Below, one piece after another: positions 47,308 through 55,695 of a DNA stretch of 64,000 nt. The DNA is from Methylobacter sp. GTDB lineage: Bacteria; Pseudomonadota; Gammaproteobacteria; Methylococcales; Methylomonadaceae. The translations under genes and the position numbers were made by a program. The notes beneath the pieces were generated by a model. The model did not search any database, was not told the DNA's origin, and saw nothing but the letters and a program-made list of their open reading frames with translations. The stretch's first letter is position 1. Every line of letters begins with the position of its first letter. The DNA is taken from the NCBI GenBank assembly GCA_030679035.1, contig JAUXTH010000116.1:1-64000 (forward strand), read 5' to 3'.

Positions 47308-48768
47308 ATGACCTTTTCTAAAACCCAGATGCAGACCCAGGCATTAGGCGGAGTCGACCGGATACATTTTGTCGGCATAGGCGGCACCGGGATGAGCGGC
47401 ATTGCAGAGGTGCTGTCGAACCTGGGTTATCACGTCTCGGGTTCGGACATCAAAGAAAGCGCGGTGACCCAAAGATTGGCCGGTCTCGGCGTGGCCATCA
47501 ACATCGGGCATAAACGGGAAAATATAGCCAAGGTCGATGTGGTGGTCGCTTCCAGCGCCATAGACCGCAGCAATGAAGAAATAGACGAAGCTTATATTCA
47601 ACGGGTACCGGTCATTCCGCGCGCGGAAATGCTGGCTGAGTTGATGCGTTTTCGGTTCGGCATTGCCGTAGCCGGAACCCACGGCAAGACCACAACCACC
47701 AGTTTGACTGCAAGCGTTCTGGCCGAAGGCGGACTTGATCCCACTTTTGTGATCGGCGGGCGCTTAAACAGCGCAGGTAGCAATGCCAAATTAGGCTTAG
47801 GCAATTACCTGGTTGCCGAAGCTGATGAAAGCGACGCGTCATTTTTATATTTGCAGCCGATGATGGCCATCGTCACCAATATCGACCAGGATCATATGGC
47901 GACCTATGAGGGCAGTTTTCAGCGCTTAAAGGATACCTTTATCGAGTTTCTGCACCATCTGCCGTTTTACGGGTTGGCGGTAATGTGCTTGGATGATGAA
48001 GGTGTCAGGGAGATCCTGCCGAGAATATCCAAGCCGGTAACGACTTATGGCGTCCATGAAGATGCCGATGTGCGCGCGGTCAATATCAAGCAAGAGGGCA
48101 TGCATACCTCTTTTGAAGTGTTACGCAGAGGCGACTATCCGTCGTTGCATGTCACCTTGAATATGCCCGGCTGGCATAACATGCTCAATGCGCTGGCAGC
48201 GATTTGCGTCGCCAGCAAACTGGCGGTCGATGATGCAGCCATTATCAGGAGCCTGGGTGGATTTAAAGGCATAGGCAGACGCTTTCAGATTAACGGCGAT
48301 TTGCCGATGGGCCCGGGCAAACTGACTTTGGTTGATGATTACGGTCATCATCCGCGCGAGATTGCTGCGACGCTTGAAGCCTTGCGTCAGGCTTGGCCGG
48401 ATCGGCGTAAAGTCATCGTTTTCCAGCCGCACCGATATACCCGCACCAGAGACTTATTTGAAGATTTCGTACAGGTGCTGTCAACCGTTGACGTGCTGAT
48501 CCTGATGGACGTTTATTCGGCAGGCGAAACGGCGATTCCCGGCGCGGACGGCAGGGCATTAAGTCGGGCCATCCGTATACGCGGACAGGTCGATCCGGTG
48601 TTTGTCGAAAACTGGGAGGAATTGCCGCAAATATTGGCAGGCATCGTCTTAGCCGATGATGTGCTCTTGACCATGGGAGCGGGCAATGTCGGGCAGATTG
48701 CCGCCCAGTTGCCGCAGTCGTTGGCTGAGGCATTGCAGGATAAGATCTCAACTGGAAATGATCTATGA
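47308..48768 (+). CDS. murC: UDP-MurNAc:L-alanine ligase MurC
   Basis: MurC adds L-alanine to UDP-MurNAc. The 486-residue protein has the UDP-binding [17 protein letters not shown], the ATP loop [32 protein letters not shown] and [10 protein letters not shown]. The ATG 47308 follows GGGAGG and gives the usual length. There is a 70-bp gap to murG, unusual within this compact cluster, and a 4-bp overlap with murB. Confidence 0.96.
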   Translation: MTFSKTQMQTQALGGVDRIHFVGIGGTGMSGIAEVLSNLGYHVSGSDIKESAVTQRLAGLGVAINIGHKRENIAKVDVVVASSAIDRSNEEIDEAYIQRVPVIPRAEMLAELMRFRFGIAVAGTHGKTTTTSLTASVLAEGGLDPTFVIGGRLNSAGSNAKLGLGNYLVAEADESDASFLYLQPMMAIVTNIDQDHMATYEGSFQRLKDTFIEFLHHLPFYGLAVMCLDDEGVREILPRISKPVTTYGVHEDADVRAVNIKQEGMHTSFEVLRRGDYPSLHVTLNMPGWHNMLNALAAICVASKLAVDDAAIIRSLGGFKGIGRRFQINGDLPMGPGKLTLVDDYGHHPREIAATLEALRQAWPDRRKVIVFQPHRYTRTRDLFEDFVQVLSTVDVLILMDVYSAGETAIPGADGRALSRAIRIRGQVDPVFVENWEELPQILAGIVLADDVLLTMGAGNVGQIAAQLPQSLAEALQDKISTGNDL

Positions 48769-49637
48769 AAGGTCAATTGCTAAAACATGAAAAACTGGCG
48801 AAGTACACCAGTTGGCGCATTGGCGGCCCTGCGGATCAGTTGTACATCCCGCAGGATCGGCAAGACCTGATCGAATTTATAAAGACGCTGCCGGATTCCG
48901 AGCCGGTGTTCTGGATGGGGTTGGGCAGCAATTTACTGGTCAGGGATGGTGGTATACGCGGCACGGTGGTTAACACCAAGGGCCGGTTAAAAGAGATGGG
49001 CTTGACCGATGACGGTTCAGTTTATGTTGAAGCGGGCGTCCCCTGCGCACATGTGGCGCGTTTTTGCGGGGAACGGGGCTTGATCGGTGCGGAGTTTTTG
49101 GCGGGCATACCCGGAACCATGGGCGGAGCCTTAAAAATGAATGCAGGGGCTTTCGATGGAGAAACCTGGGCTATTGTTAAAAGCGTGGACATGCTGGACA
49201 GGTCGGGAAAGGTCACGCAGAGAAAGCCTGAGGATTTCAAGATAAGTTACCGGTCGGTCATGGGATTTGAAAACGAATGTTTTCTATCCTGCCTGCTGAC
49301 TTTGCAGCAAGGCGATACGACAGCGAGCCAGCAGAAGATTAAAGGCTTATTGGAAAAACGGGGGGCGACGCAGCCGACCAATCAGCCCAGTTGCGGGTCG
49401 GTATTTAAAAACCCCCAAGGCGATTATGCGGCGCGGTTGATAGAGCAAGCCGGTTTGAAAGGCTATGCGATAGGCGGTGCGTGTGTGTCGGAAAAACATG
49501 CGAATTTTTTAATCAATACCGGCAATGCGACGGCAGCGGACATCGAGGCTCTCATTCAATATGTCCGGGACAAGGTTGAGCAACAATACGGAGTGGTCTT
49601 ACAGACCGAGGTTTGTATGGTAGGTGTAGCAATATGA
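48765..49637 (+). CDS. murB: UDP-N-acetylenolpyruvoylglucosamine reductase MurB
   Basis: An FAD enzyme that reduces UDP-GlcNAc-enolpyruvate to UDP-MurNAc. The 290-residue protein is of the short type: the FAD segment [66 protein letters not shown] with the catalytic Ser region, and a C-terminal Glu in LQTEVCMVG. Overlaps murC and ddlB by 4 bp each. Confidence 0.95.
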   Translation: MKGQLLKHEKLAKYTSWRIGGPADQLYIPQDRQDLIEFIKTLPDSEPVFWMGLGSNLLVRDGGIRGTVVNTKGRLKEMGLTDDGSVYVEAGVPCAHVARFCGERGLIGAEFLAGIPGTMGGALKMNAGAFDGETWAIVKSVDMLDRSGKVTQRKPEDFKISYRSVMGFENECFLSCLLTLQQGDTTASQQKIKGLLEKRGATQPTNQPSCGSVFKNPQGDYAARLIEQAGLKGYAIGGACVSEKHANFLINTGNATAADIEALIQYVRDKVEQQYGVVLQTEVCMVGVAI

Positions 49638-50713
49638 AAGCATTGGCGTTAAATAAGCCTGAACAGTTTGGCCGTGTCGCGGTACTGATGGGCGGTTCGG
49701 CGGCGGAAAGGGAAGTCTCGTTAAGAAGCGGGGCGGCTGTTTATGAAGCCTTGAAAAATAAAGGCGTGGATGCGATTGCCGTTGATGTGACAGGCAGTCC
49801 GATTGACGCGTTGGCAGGGCTAAAGATCGACCGGGTATTTAACATTATCCACGGACGCGGCGGCGAAGATGGCGTGCTGCAAGGGGTGCTTGAAGTGCTG
49901 GGGATACCCTATACCGGCAGCGGCGTGATGGCGTCGGCACTGACCATGGATAAGCTTAGAACCAAGTTGTGCTGGCAGGGTTACGGTCTGATCACGCCCA
50001 AGTGGTGTTTATTGCAAGACGAAACCGATCTTGATGCCTGCATAGCAAAACTGGGTTTTCCGGTTATCGTCAAACCGGCGCAGGAAGGCTCCAGTATCGG
50101 TATGAGCAAGGCGACAAACCGGGATGAGTTGCAAAAAGCATTGGCCGTGGCGGCACAATATCGCTGCGATGTTTATGCCGAGGCCTGGGTTACCGGTAAG
50201 GAATATACCGTTGCAGTATTGGCTGGGGACGACTGCATGGCCGCGACTGCTCCCGGCAGTCTTGCGGCATTTCCTCCATCCATGGAGGTCAGATCAGGAG
50301 GTACGACCCCAGGGATGGGGGAGGTAGAGCAATGCATGGAGCAATTGCCGAGAGTAATGCATGGAGCAATTACCGAGGCGCTGCCGGTTATTAGGCTGGA
50401 AACCCCAAATGCATTTTACGATTACGAAGCCAAATACCAGGCGACGACAACGCAATACCATTGCCCTTGCGGCCTGAGCCAGGAGCAGGAACAGTTGCTA
50501 AGGGATTTGGCGGTAACGGCCTGCAAGGTGGTTGGCGTTAAAGGTTGGGGACGGGTGGATGTATTTATCGACGACTTAGGGCAGTATCAGTTGATTGAAG
50601 TGAATACGGTTCCCGGCATGACCGACCACAGCTTGGTGCCGATGGCGGCGAGACAGGCGGGTATGGATTTTGAGGAATTGGTCTGGCGCATTCTGGAAAC
50701 CAGTTGCGGGTAA
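49634..50713 (+). CDS. ddlB: D-alanine-D-alanine ligase with a repeat-encoded insert
   Basis: Ddl joins two D-alanines for the peptidoglycan stem. The 359-residue ATP-grasp protein has VLMGGSAAEREVSLRSG, HGRGGEDG, PVIVKPAQEGSSIGMSK, YDYEAKYQ and EVNTVPGMTDHSL. It is about 48 residues longer than usual. The extra part (bases 50234-50377) lies between TVAVLAGDD and ALPVIRLETP, which read together normally when it is removed, and is built from mosaic repeats found elsewhere in the window. The frame and all visible active-site motifs are kept, so the enzyme is probably functional. Confidence 0.94.
   Translation: MKALALNKPEQFGRVAVLMGGSAAEREVSLRSGAAVYEALKNKGVDAIAVDVTGSPIDALAGLKIDRVFNIIHGRGGEDGVLQGVLEVLGIPYTGSGVMASALTMDKLRTKLCWQGYGLITPKWCLLQDETDLDACIAKLGFPVIVKPAQEGSSIGMSKATNRDELQKALAVAAQYRCDVYAEAWVTGKEYTVAVLAGDDCMAATAPGSLAAFPPSMEVRSGGTTPGMGEVEQCMEQLPRVMHGAITEALPVIRLETPNAFYDYEAKYQATTTQYHCPCGLSQEQEQLLRDLAVTACKVVGVKGWGRVDVFIDDLGQYQLIEVNTVPGMTDHSLVPMAARQAGMDFEELVWRILETSCG
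50234..50377. repeat. 144-bp mosaic palindromic repeat inserted in ddlB
   Basis: The insert is exactly 48 codons. Bases 50239-50291 match the complement of lpoA 33988-34039, 50295-50352 match the complement of 35702-35759 after rnpB (53 of 58), and a 22-bp unit is directly repeated with one change (50331-50352, 50356-50377). It includes CCTCCATCCATGGAGG and CCCCAGGGATGGGG palindromes. Confidence 0.9.
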
Positions 50714-50737
50714 TGGTAGATGACCGGTAATTATTTG

Positions 50738-50808
50738 GCCACAGATGAACACGGATTATACGGATTGCTTGTGCAGTTTATCCGTGCTCATAAGTGTTCA
50801 TCTGTGGC
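50738..50808. repeat. Inverted repeat between ddlB and ftsQ
   Basis: Perfect 15-bp arms GCCACAGATGAACAC (50738-50752) and GTGTTCATCTGTGGC (50794-50808), with inner CACGGATTATACGGAT. Its sequence is related to the ATCCGCG-type repeats at 11612, 25413 and 29568. Unlike them it lies within an operon, 9 bp before ftsQ. Confidence 0.88.
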
Positions 50809-50817
50809 TGAACATTT

Positions 50818-51579
50818 ATGAAGGCCGTAGCAAAAATCATATTCACCGTATTGCTGTTGGCTGGACTGGTTTGGATGGCGGGTGTTGGCGTCAAGCGTAT
50901 CCCGATTAAATATGTGCGTACCGAAGGGGTTTTTCAATACCTCAGCAAGGACGAGATAAAAACGGCTTTGCAGCCCTTGGTGATGACCGGTTTTTTCGAT
51001 GCCGATATGCAGGCCATACATCAGGCGGTTTCGGAATTGACCTGGGTGGATACCGTTACGGTCAAACGGGTCTGGCCCGATGCGATTGACATAAAAATAC
51101 GCGAAAAGAAGCCCTATGTGCGCTGGGGTCAACAAAGACTGGTCAGCGCACGGGGCGAGATTATTACACCGAAAAACATAGAACCGTTTAAGACCTTACC
51201 GATATTGCAAGGACCCGAATTGCAGCAGGTAAAGACGTTGGAAATAATGAAGGGTGTTAACACGGCATTAGCCGATCAGTCGATGAAAATGGCGGAGTTT
51301 ACGATTAATGACCGGTGGGCGTGGAAGATCAAATTAACAACAGGTTTGGAAATACTGTTGGGACGAAATGAACAGCTAAAGAAGTTACAGCGTTTTTTAA
51401 AAACGCTGGAAGTACTAGGACAAGAGCAGGTTGAGAAAATAGCAATAGTCGATTTGAGGTATCCCAATGGCTATGCGGTTTCATGGAAACCGGGAACTGA
51501 AGAAATCGACTGGTCGCATCGGTTCCATACCGATAGCGACACTTCCACCATCCTTGGTGGTCGGAAGAATAATGGCTGA
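50818..51579 (+). CDS. ftsQ: Cell division protein FtsQ
   Basis: FtsQ is a bitopic divisome protein that recruits FtsL and FtsB. The 253-residue protein has a membrane helix (about 8-25), a POTRA domain (IKYVRTEGVFQYLSKDEIKTAL through WVDTVTVKRVWPDAIDIKIREKKPYVRW) and the beta domain ending VDLRYPNGYAVSWK. The last 24 or so residues (SHRFHTDSDTSTILGGRKNNG) are encoded by a mosaic repeat segment at 51511-51570. The ribosome site follows a long hairpin. Confidence 0.93.
   Translation: MKAVAKIIFTVLLLAGLVWMAGVGVKRIPIKYVRTEGVFQYLSKDEIKTALQPLVMTGFFDADMQAIHQAVSELTWVDTVTVKRVWPDAIDIKIREKKPYVRWGQQRLVSARGEIITPKNIEPFKTLPILQGPELQQVKTLEIMKGVNTALADQSMKMAEFTINDRWAWKIKLTTGLEILLGRNEQLKKLQRFLKTLEVLGQEQVEKIAIVDLRYPNGYAVSWKPGTEEIDWSHRFHTDSDTSTILGGRKNNG
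51511..51570. repeat. Mosaic palindromic repeat at the ftsQ 3' end
   Basis: Contains ATCGGTTCCATACCGAT and CCACCATCCTTGGTGG. Bases 51512-51545 match lpoA 33954-33987 at 31 of 34 positions. It encodes the C-terminal tail of FtsQ. Confidence 0.85.
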
Positions 51580-51632
51580 ACCTCAACGTGAAACAGATGG
51601 TTAATTGGAAAAGTTAATGCAGAGTAAACAAA

Positions 51633-52859
51633 ATGGCTAAAAAAACAGAGCGTAATTTAATAGTCGGGCTGGACATCGGCACGTCAAAGGTCGCCGCTAT
51701 TGTTGGAGAGCTCAGCAGTGATGGCAATATAGAAATCATCGGCATTGGCTCAACACCATCGCGAGGCTTGAAAAAAGGCGTCGTGGTGAATCTGGAATCG
51801 ACCGTGCAATCCATACAGCGTGCTATTGAAGAGGCTGAATTAATGGCAGGATGCCAGATCAAGTCGGTTTATGCGGGCATTGCGGGCAGTCATATCAGAA
51901 GCCTTAATTCTCACGGTATCGTGGCTATTAAGGACAAGGAAGTGACCCAGTATGACATAGACAGGGTGATCGATTCGGCCCGCGCCGTGGCAATTCCTGC
52001 GGATCAGAAAATTCTGCATATTCTGCCGCAGGAGTTTGTGATCGATCTTCAAGAAGGCATCAAGGAGCCTATCGGGATGTCGGGCATTCGGCTGGAGGCC
52101 AAGGTGCACATGGTCACCGGCAGTGTCAGCGCGTCGCAAAATATCGTCAAGTGCATCCGGCGCTGCGGCCTGGAAGTCGAGGACATTGTGCTGGAGCAAT
52201 TGGCATCCTGCAATTCGGTGCTGACCGAAGATGAAAAGGAATTGGGCGTTTGCCTGATCGATATTGGCGGCGGCACTACGGATATCGCGATTTTTGTCGA
52301 GGGCGCGATAAAGCATACCGCAGTGATTCCGATAGCGGGCGATCAGGTGACCAATGATATTGCAGTCGCACTGCGGACGCCGACGCTGAATGCCGAGGAC
52401 ATCAAACGCAAATATGCCTGCGCTTTAACGCAGTTGGCGAATGTTGATGAGGTTATTGAGGTGCCCAGTATCGGCGACAGGGCGCCACGCAAGATTTCAA
52501 CGCAAAATCTGGCTGAGATTATTGAGCCTCGCTATGAAGAGTTGATGCTTCTGGTTCAATCGGAACTAAGACGTAGCGGATTTGAAGAATTGATTGCCGC
52601 CGGGATTGTGTTAACGGGCGGCAGTTCGAAAGTAATGGGATTGATCGACTTGGCGGAAGAGATTTTCCATATGCCTGTGCGGATGGGCGGACCGCAAAAT
52701 GTGACAGGGTTAACCGAGGTGGTTAAAAACCCGATCCACTCCACAGGGGTCGGATTGTTAATGTATGGCAAAGATCACCAGGGTGTGGGCAGAAGCATTG
52801 ATTCTGACGGCCCCAGCGTGTTCTCAAGAATGAAGAACTGGTTTCAGGGTAATTTTTAA
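51633..52859 (+). CDS. ftsA: Cell division protein FtsA
   Basis: An actin-like ATPase that tethers FtsZ to the membrane. The 408-residue protein has VGLDIGTSKVAAIVGE (phosphate 1), the 1C subdomain, CLIDIGGGTTDIAIF (phosphate 2), GIVLTGGSSKVMG (adenosine) and a C-terminal amphipathic helix, SRMKNWFQGNF, for membrane binding. Lies between ftsQ and ftsZ as usual. Confidence 0.97.
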   Translation: MAKKTERNLIVGLDIGTSKVAAIVGELSSDGNIEIIGIGSTPSRGLKKGVVVNLESTVQSIQRAIEEAELMAGCQIKSVYAGIAGSHIRSLNSHGIVAIKDKEVTQYDIDRVIDSARAVAIPADQKILHILPQEFVIDLQEGIKEPIGMSGIRLEAKVHMVTGSVSASQNIVKCIRRCGLEVEDIVLEQLASCNSVLTEDEKELGVCLIDIGGGTTDIAIFVEGAIKHTAVIPIAGDQVTNDIAVALRTPTLNAEDIKRKYACALTQLANVDEVIEVPSIGDRAPRKISTQNLAEIIEPRYEELMLLVQSELRRSGFEELIAAGIVLTGGSSKVMGLIDLAEEIFHMPVRMGGPQNVTGLTEVVKNPIHSTGVGLLMYGKDHQGVGRSIDSDGPSVFSRMKNWFQGNF

Positions 52860-52890
52860 TAATTTTTGTAATAATTAAGGGGCAACGGTT

Positions 52891-54066
52891 ATGGCTATGA
52901 AATACGAATTAATGGATATGAGTAACGAACATGCGGTCATCAAAGTTATCGGTGTTGGCGGCGGCGGCGGCAATGCAGTCAGTCACATGGTCGGTAATCT
53001 TGTCGAGGGTGTTGAATTCATCTGTGCAAATACCGATGCACAGGCATTAAGAAAGCTAAACATTGATACGATAATCCAGTTAGGCGTCGAATTAACCAAG
53101 GGATTGGGTGCAGGCACCAATCCTGAAGTCGGCAGAATGGCGGCAGACGAAAACAAAGAGCGCATCAGAGAAGTTTTGCAGGGCGCTGACATGGTGTTCC
53201 TGACTGCCGGCATGGGCGGCGGCACCGGCACTGGAGCGATTCCGGTGATTGCCGAAATTGCCAGAGGCATGGGCATACTGACGGTTGCCGTGGTGACCAA
53301 ACCTTTTTCATTTGAAGGCAAAAAGAAACTGGCAACTGCGGAGCAAGGCATAGCAGAGCTTGAAAGGTTCGTAGACTCCTTGATCATCATTCCGAATCAA
53401 AAATTATTGCCGGTACTGGGCAACGATGTGTCTTTGATCAATGCATTTAAAGCGGCTAATGACGTGTTATTGGATGCCGTACAGGGCATTACCGAACTTA
53501 TCGTTCATCCAGGCATGATTAACGTCGATTTTGCCGATGTCAGAACCGTGATGTCCGGCATGGGGGCTGCGATTATGGGCACAGGTTCGGCAAAAGGCGA
53601 ATACCGGGCGCGGGAAGCGGCTGAGAAAGCCATTGCCTGTCCATTGCTGGAAGACATTAATTTACAAGGTGCGCGCGGTATTTTGGTGAATATTTCTGCC
53701 GCAGACATGGGTATAGCCGAGTTTGATGAGGTCGGTAATATTGTTCACGAATTTGCTTCGGAAGATGCAGTTATCAAAATCGGCATGTCTATTAACCCTG
53801 AGTTGGGCGATGAGATTAAAGTGACTGTGGTGGCTACAGGCATGGGCTTGCCATCCCGAGTGGTTAAACTTGCGCCCAAAGCATCGGTCGGGTTCATGAA
53901 TCAAAATGTGGCTGGTGAAGCCAATTATGAAGGCCTGGATAAACCTACGGTTATGCGTCAAAACAAAACCGAAGGCAGAGAAACGCGTTTTGGCGCCCAG
54001 CCGAAAAAAGACATGGATTTAGATTATCTGGATATTCCAGCTTTTCTAAGACGTCAAGCTGACTAG
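52891..54066 (+). CDS. ftsZ: Cell division GTPase FtsZ
   Basis: The tubulin-like protein that forms the Z ring. The 391-residue protein has VGGGGGNAV, the tubulin signature GGGTGTG at 109-115, the T7 loop NVDFADVRTVM and the conserved C-terminal peptide LDIPAFLRRQAD that binds FtsA and ZipA. ATG 52891 is used; ATG 52897 is possible. Confidence 0.98.
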   Translation: MAMKYELMDMSNEHAVIKVIGVGGGGGNAVSHMVGNLVEGVEFICANTDAQALRKLNIDTIIQLGVELTKGLGAGTNPEVGRMAADENKERIREVLQGADMVFLTAGMGGGTGTGAIPVIAEIARGMGILTVAVVTKPFSFEGKKKLATAEQGIAELERFVDSLIIIPNQKLLPVLGNDVSLINAFKAANDVLLDAVQGITELIVHPGMINVDFADVRTVMSGMGAAIMGTGSAKGEYRAREAAEKAIACPLLEDINLQGARGILVNISAADMGIAEFDEVGNIVHEFASEDAVIKIGMSINPELGDEIKVTVVATGMGLPSRVVKLAPKASVGFMNQNVAGEANYEGLDKPTVMRQNKTEGRETRFGAQPKKDMDLDYLDIPAFLRRQAD

Positions 54067-54154
54067 TGAGTCCAAGTACAAAGGATTCAGTCTTCGGGTC
54101 TGATTGTGGTAAAATTTGTGTTTTTTGCCCTCTTTACTTAGCGTTATTTATTTT

Positions 54155-55078
54155 ATGATTAAACAGCGAACTTTAAAAAACACAATCAGGGCAACAGGTG
54201 TAGGTCTGCACACGGGCGATAAAGTTTATTTAACTTTACGCCCGGCTGAGGCGAATACCGGAATTAAATTTCGCAGAGTCGATTTGGATACGCCGGTGAC
54301 CATTGACGCAACGCCCGAAAATGTTGGCGAAACCGTACTGTCGACAACGCTGGTTGCAGGCGATGTCAAAATATCAACCATCGAGCATCTGCTTTCGGCT
54401 TTTGCCGGATTAGGCATAGACAATGCAATTATCGATGTCAGTGCCGCAGAGGTTCCGATTATGGATGGCAGCGCAGGGCCTTTTGTCTTCCTGTTACAGT
54501 CGGCGGGAGTTGAAGAGCAAGATAGTCCGAAGCAGTATATCCGTATAAAGCGCAGCATAAAAGTTGAGGATGGCGACAAATGGGCGGCTTTTGAGCCATT
54601 TGAAGGCTTCAAGGTTACTTTTACGATTGATTTTCAACACCCGGCTTTTGAGGAGCATGTAAAAACCGCCACGATGGACTTTTCGTCGACTACTTTTGTC
54701 AAGGAAGTGAGTCGGGCCAGGACTTTCGGCTTCATGAAAGATATTGAAATGTTGCAGAAAAATAACCTGGCGTTGGGCGGGAGCCTTGAAAATGCGATTG
54801 TGGTCGATGATGATAAAGTTATCAACGAAGACGGTCTGCGCTATGCGGATGAATTTGTTAAACATAAAATTCTTGATGCGATAGGCGATTTATATCTCTT
54901 AGGGCATAGCCTGATAGGCGAGTTTACCGGCTATAAATCGGGCCATGGCTTGAACAATAAATTACTGCGCGCTTTATTGAATGATAAGGACGCCTGGGAA
55001 ATGGTCACCTTTGACGATGAAGAAAATGCCCCGATTTCCTTTATGCGTTCGGCGGAATCACCCAGGTCTGCTGCATAA
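54155..55078 (+). CDS. lpxC: UDP-3-O-acyl-GlcNAc deacetylase LpxC
   Basis: The committed zinc enzyme of lipid A synthesis. The 307-residue protein has [18 protein letters not shown], the first zinc His in [30 protein letters not shown], and [15 protein letters not shown] with the other ligands, plus [17 protein letters not shown] 54155 is chosen by alignment; longer frames upstream are not supported. It closes the dcw cluster and overlaps dciA, on the other strand, by 21 bp. Confidence 0.97.
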   Translation: MIKQRTLKNTIRATGVGLHTGDKVYLTLRPAEANTGIKFRRVDLDTPVTIDATPENVGETVLSTTLVAGDVKISTIEHLLSAFAGLGIDNAIIDVSAAEVPIMDGSAGPFVFLLQSAGVEEQDSPKQYIRIKRSIKVEDGDKWAAFEPFEGFKVTFTIDFQHPAFEEHVKTATMDFSSTTFVKEVSRARTFGFMKDIEMLQKNNLALGGSLENAIVVDDDKVINEDGLRYADEFVKHKILDAIGDLYLLGHSLIGEFTGYKSGHGLNNKLLRALLNDKDAWEMVTFDDEENAPISFMRSAESPRSAA

Positions 55079-55531
55079 GGCCGACAGCTTTGCCAGCGTT
55101 GCACTCAGTTTCTGCAGCGACAGTTTCAATTGCTCATCCGAAATGGTGAGACTCTGATCATGGATCAGCGCTATTTTTTCTGCCGAGGGAATGATCGGCG
55201 TCCGTTCGGGTAGAGATGTTGCAGACAGCACCTCTACCCTCACTTTAATCTGCATAATCGAGACCGACTCCCGGGTTACCGGAGCGATAGCAGCGAGAAT
55301 CGCGCTGTTGTAAAAGCGCAGTTGGGAAGCCCAGGCGGCTGTGTCGGTATAAACCAGCAGTTTCTTGCCGTTAATAACGCAGTGCACCGCATGTTCGGCT
55401 AGCCCTGCCGGCAACACCTCATGAATCCGCTGCAGAACCCGTTTTTGCTGATCAATCTGGCTATAAAAGTGAGCGATGGTGCGGTTCGGGAACGATAGCG
55501 CCGCTTTGAAGGGAGTTGGTTTTTTTGCCAT
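55058..55531 (-). CDS. dciA: DciA-like protein (DUF721), replicative helicase loader
   Basis: A 157-residue DUF721 protein. The domain core is [43 protein letters not shown], which fits the KH-like fold of DciA. DciA is the ancestral loader of DnaB in bacteria lacking DnaC. It often sits next to lpxC or secA in gammaproteobacteria; here it is convergent with lpxC and secA is not present. Confidence 0.8.
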   Translation of the reverse strand: MAKKPTPFKAALSFPNRTIAHFYSQIDQQKRVLQRIHEVLPAGLAEHAVHCVINGKKLLVYTDTAAWASQLRFYNSAILAAIAPVTRESVSIMQIKVRVEVLSATSLPERTPIIPSAEKIALIHDQSLTISDEQLKLSLQKLSATLAKLSALCSRPG

Positions 55532-55695
55532 AAGTATTCGTCTGTCAATGCGGGTCGAAAAGTCTTACCGGGTTATTGGTTTATCCGGCATAGTGGGATA
55601 TAGTTGGTTCCAGTAAGGGAATAAGTCGCTGTAATGTAATAATTCGTCAGTATCATATCCACAAACATCCAGAAAGATAAAGCCAGGGAGATAAA

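Noticed and set aside
54116-54154. Longer lpxC frame
   Set aside because: The extra 13 residues are hydrophobic and absent from LpxC, whose usual start is MIKQRTL.
36587-55078. ddlB, murG, lpoA and ftsI as pseudogenes because of insertions
   Set aside because: All frames remain open with active-site motifs intact on both sides of the inserts, so they are annotated as functional genes.
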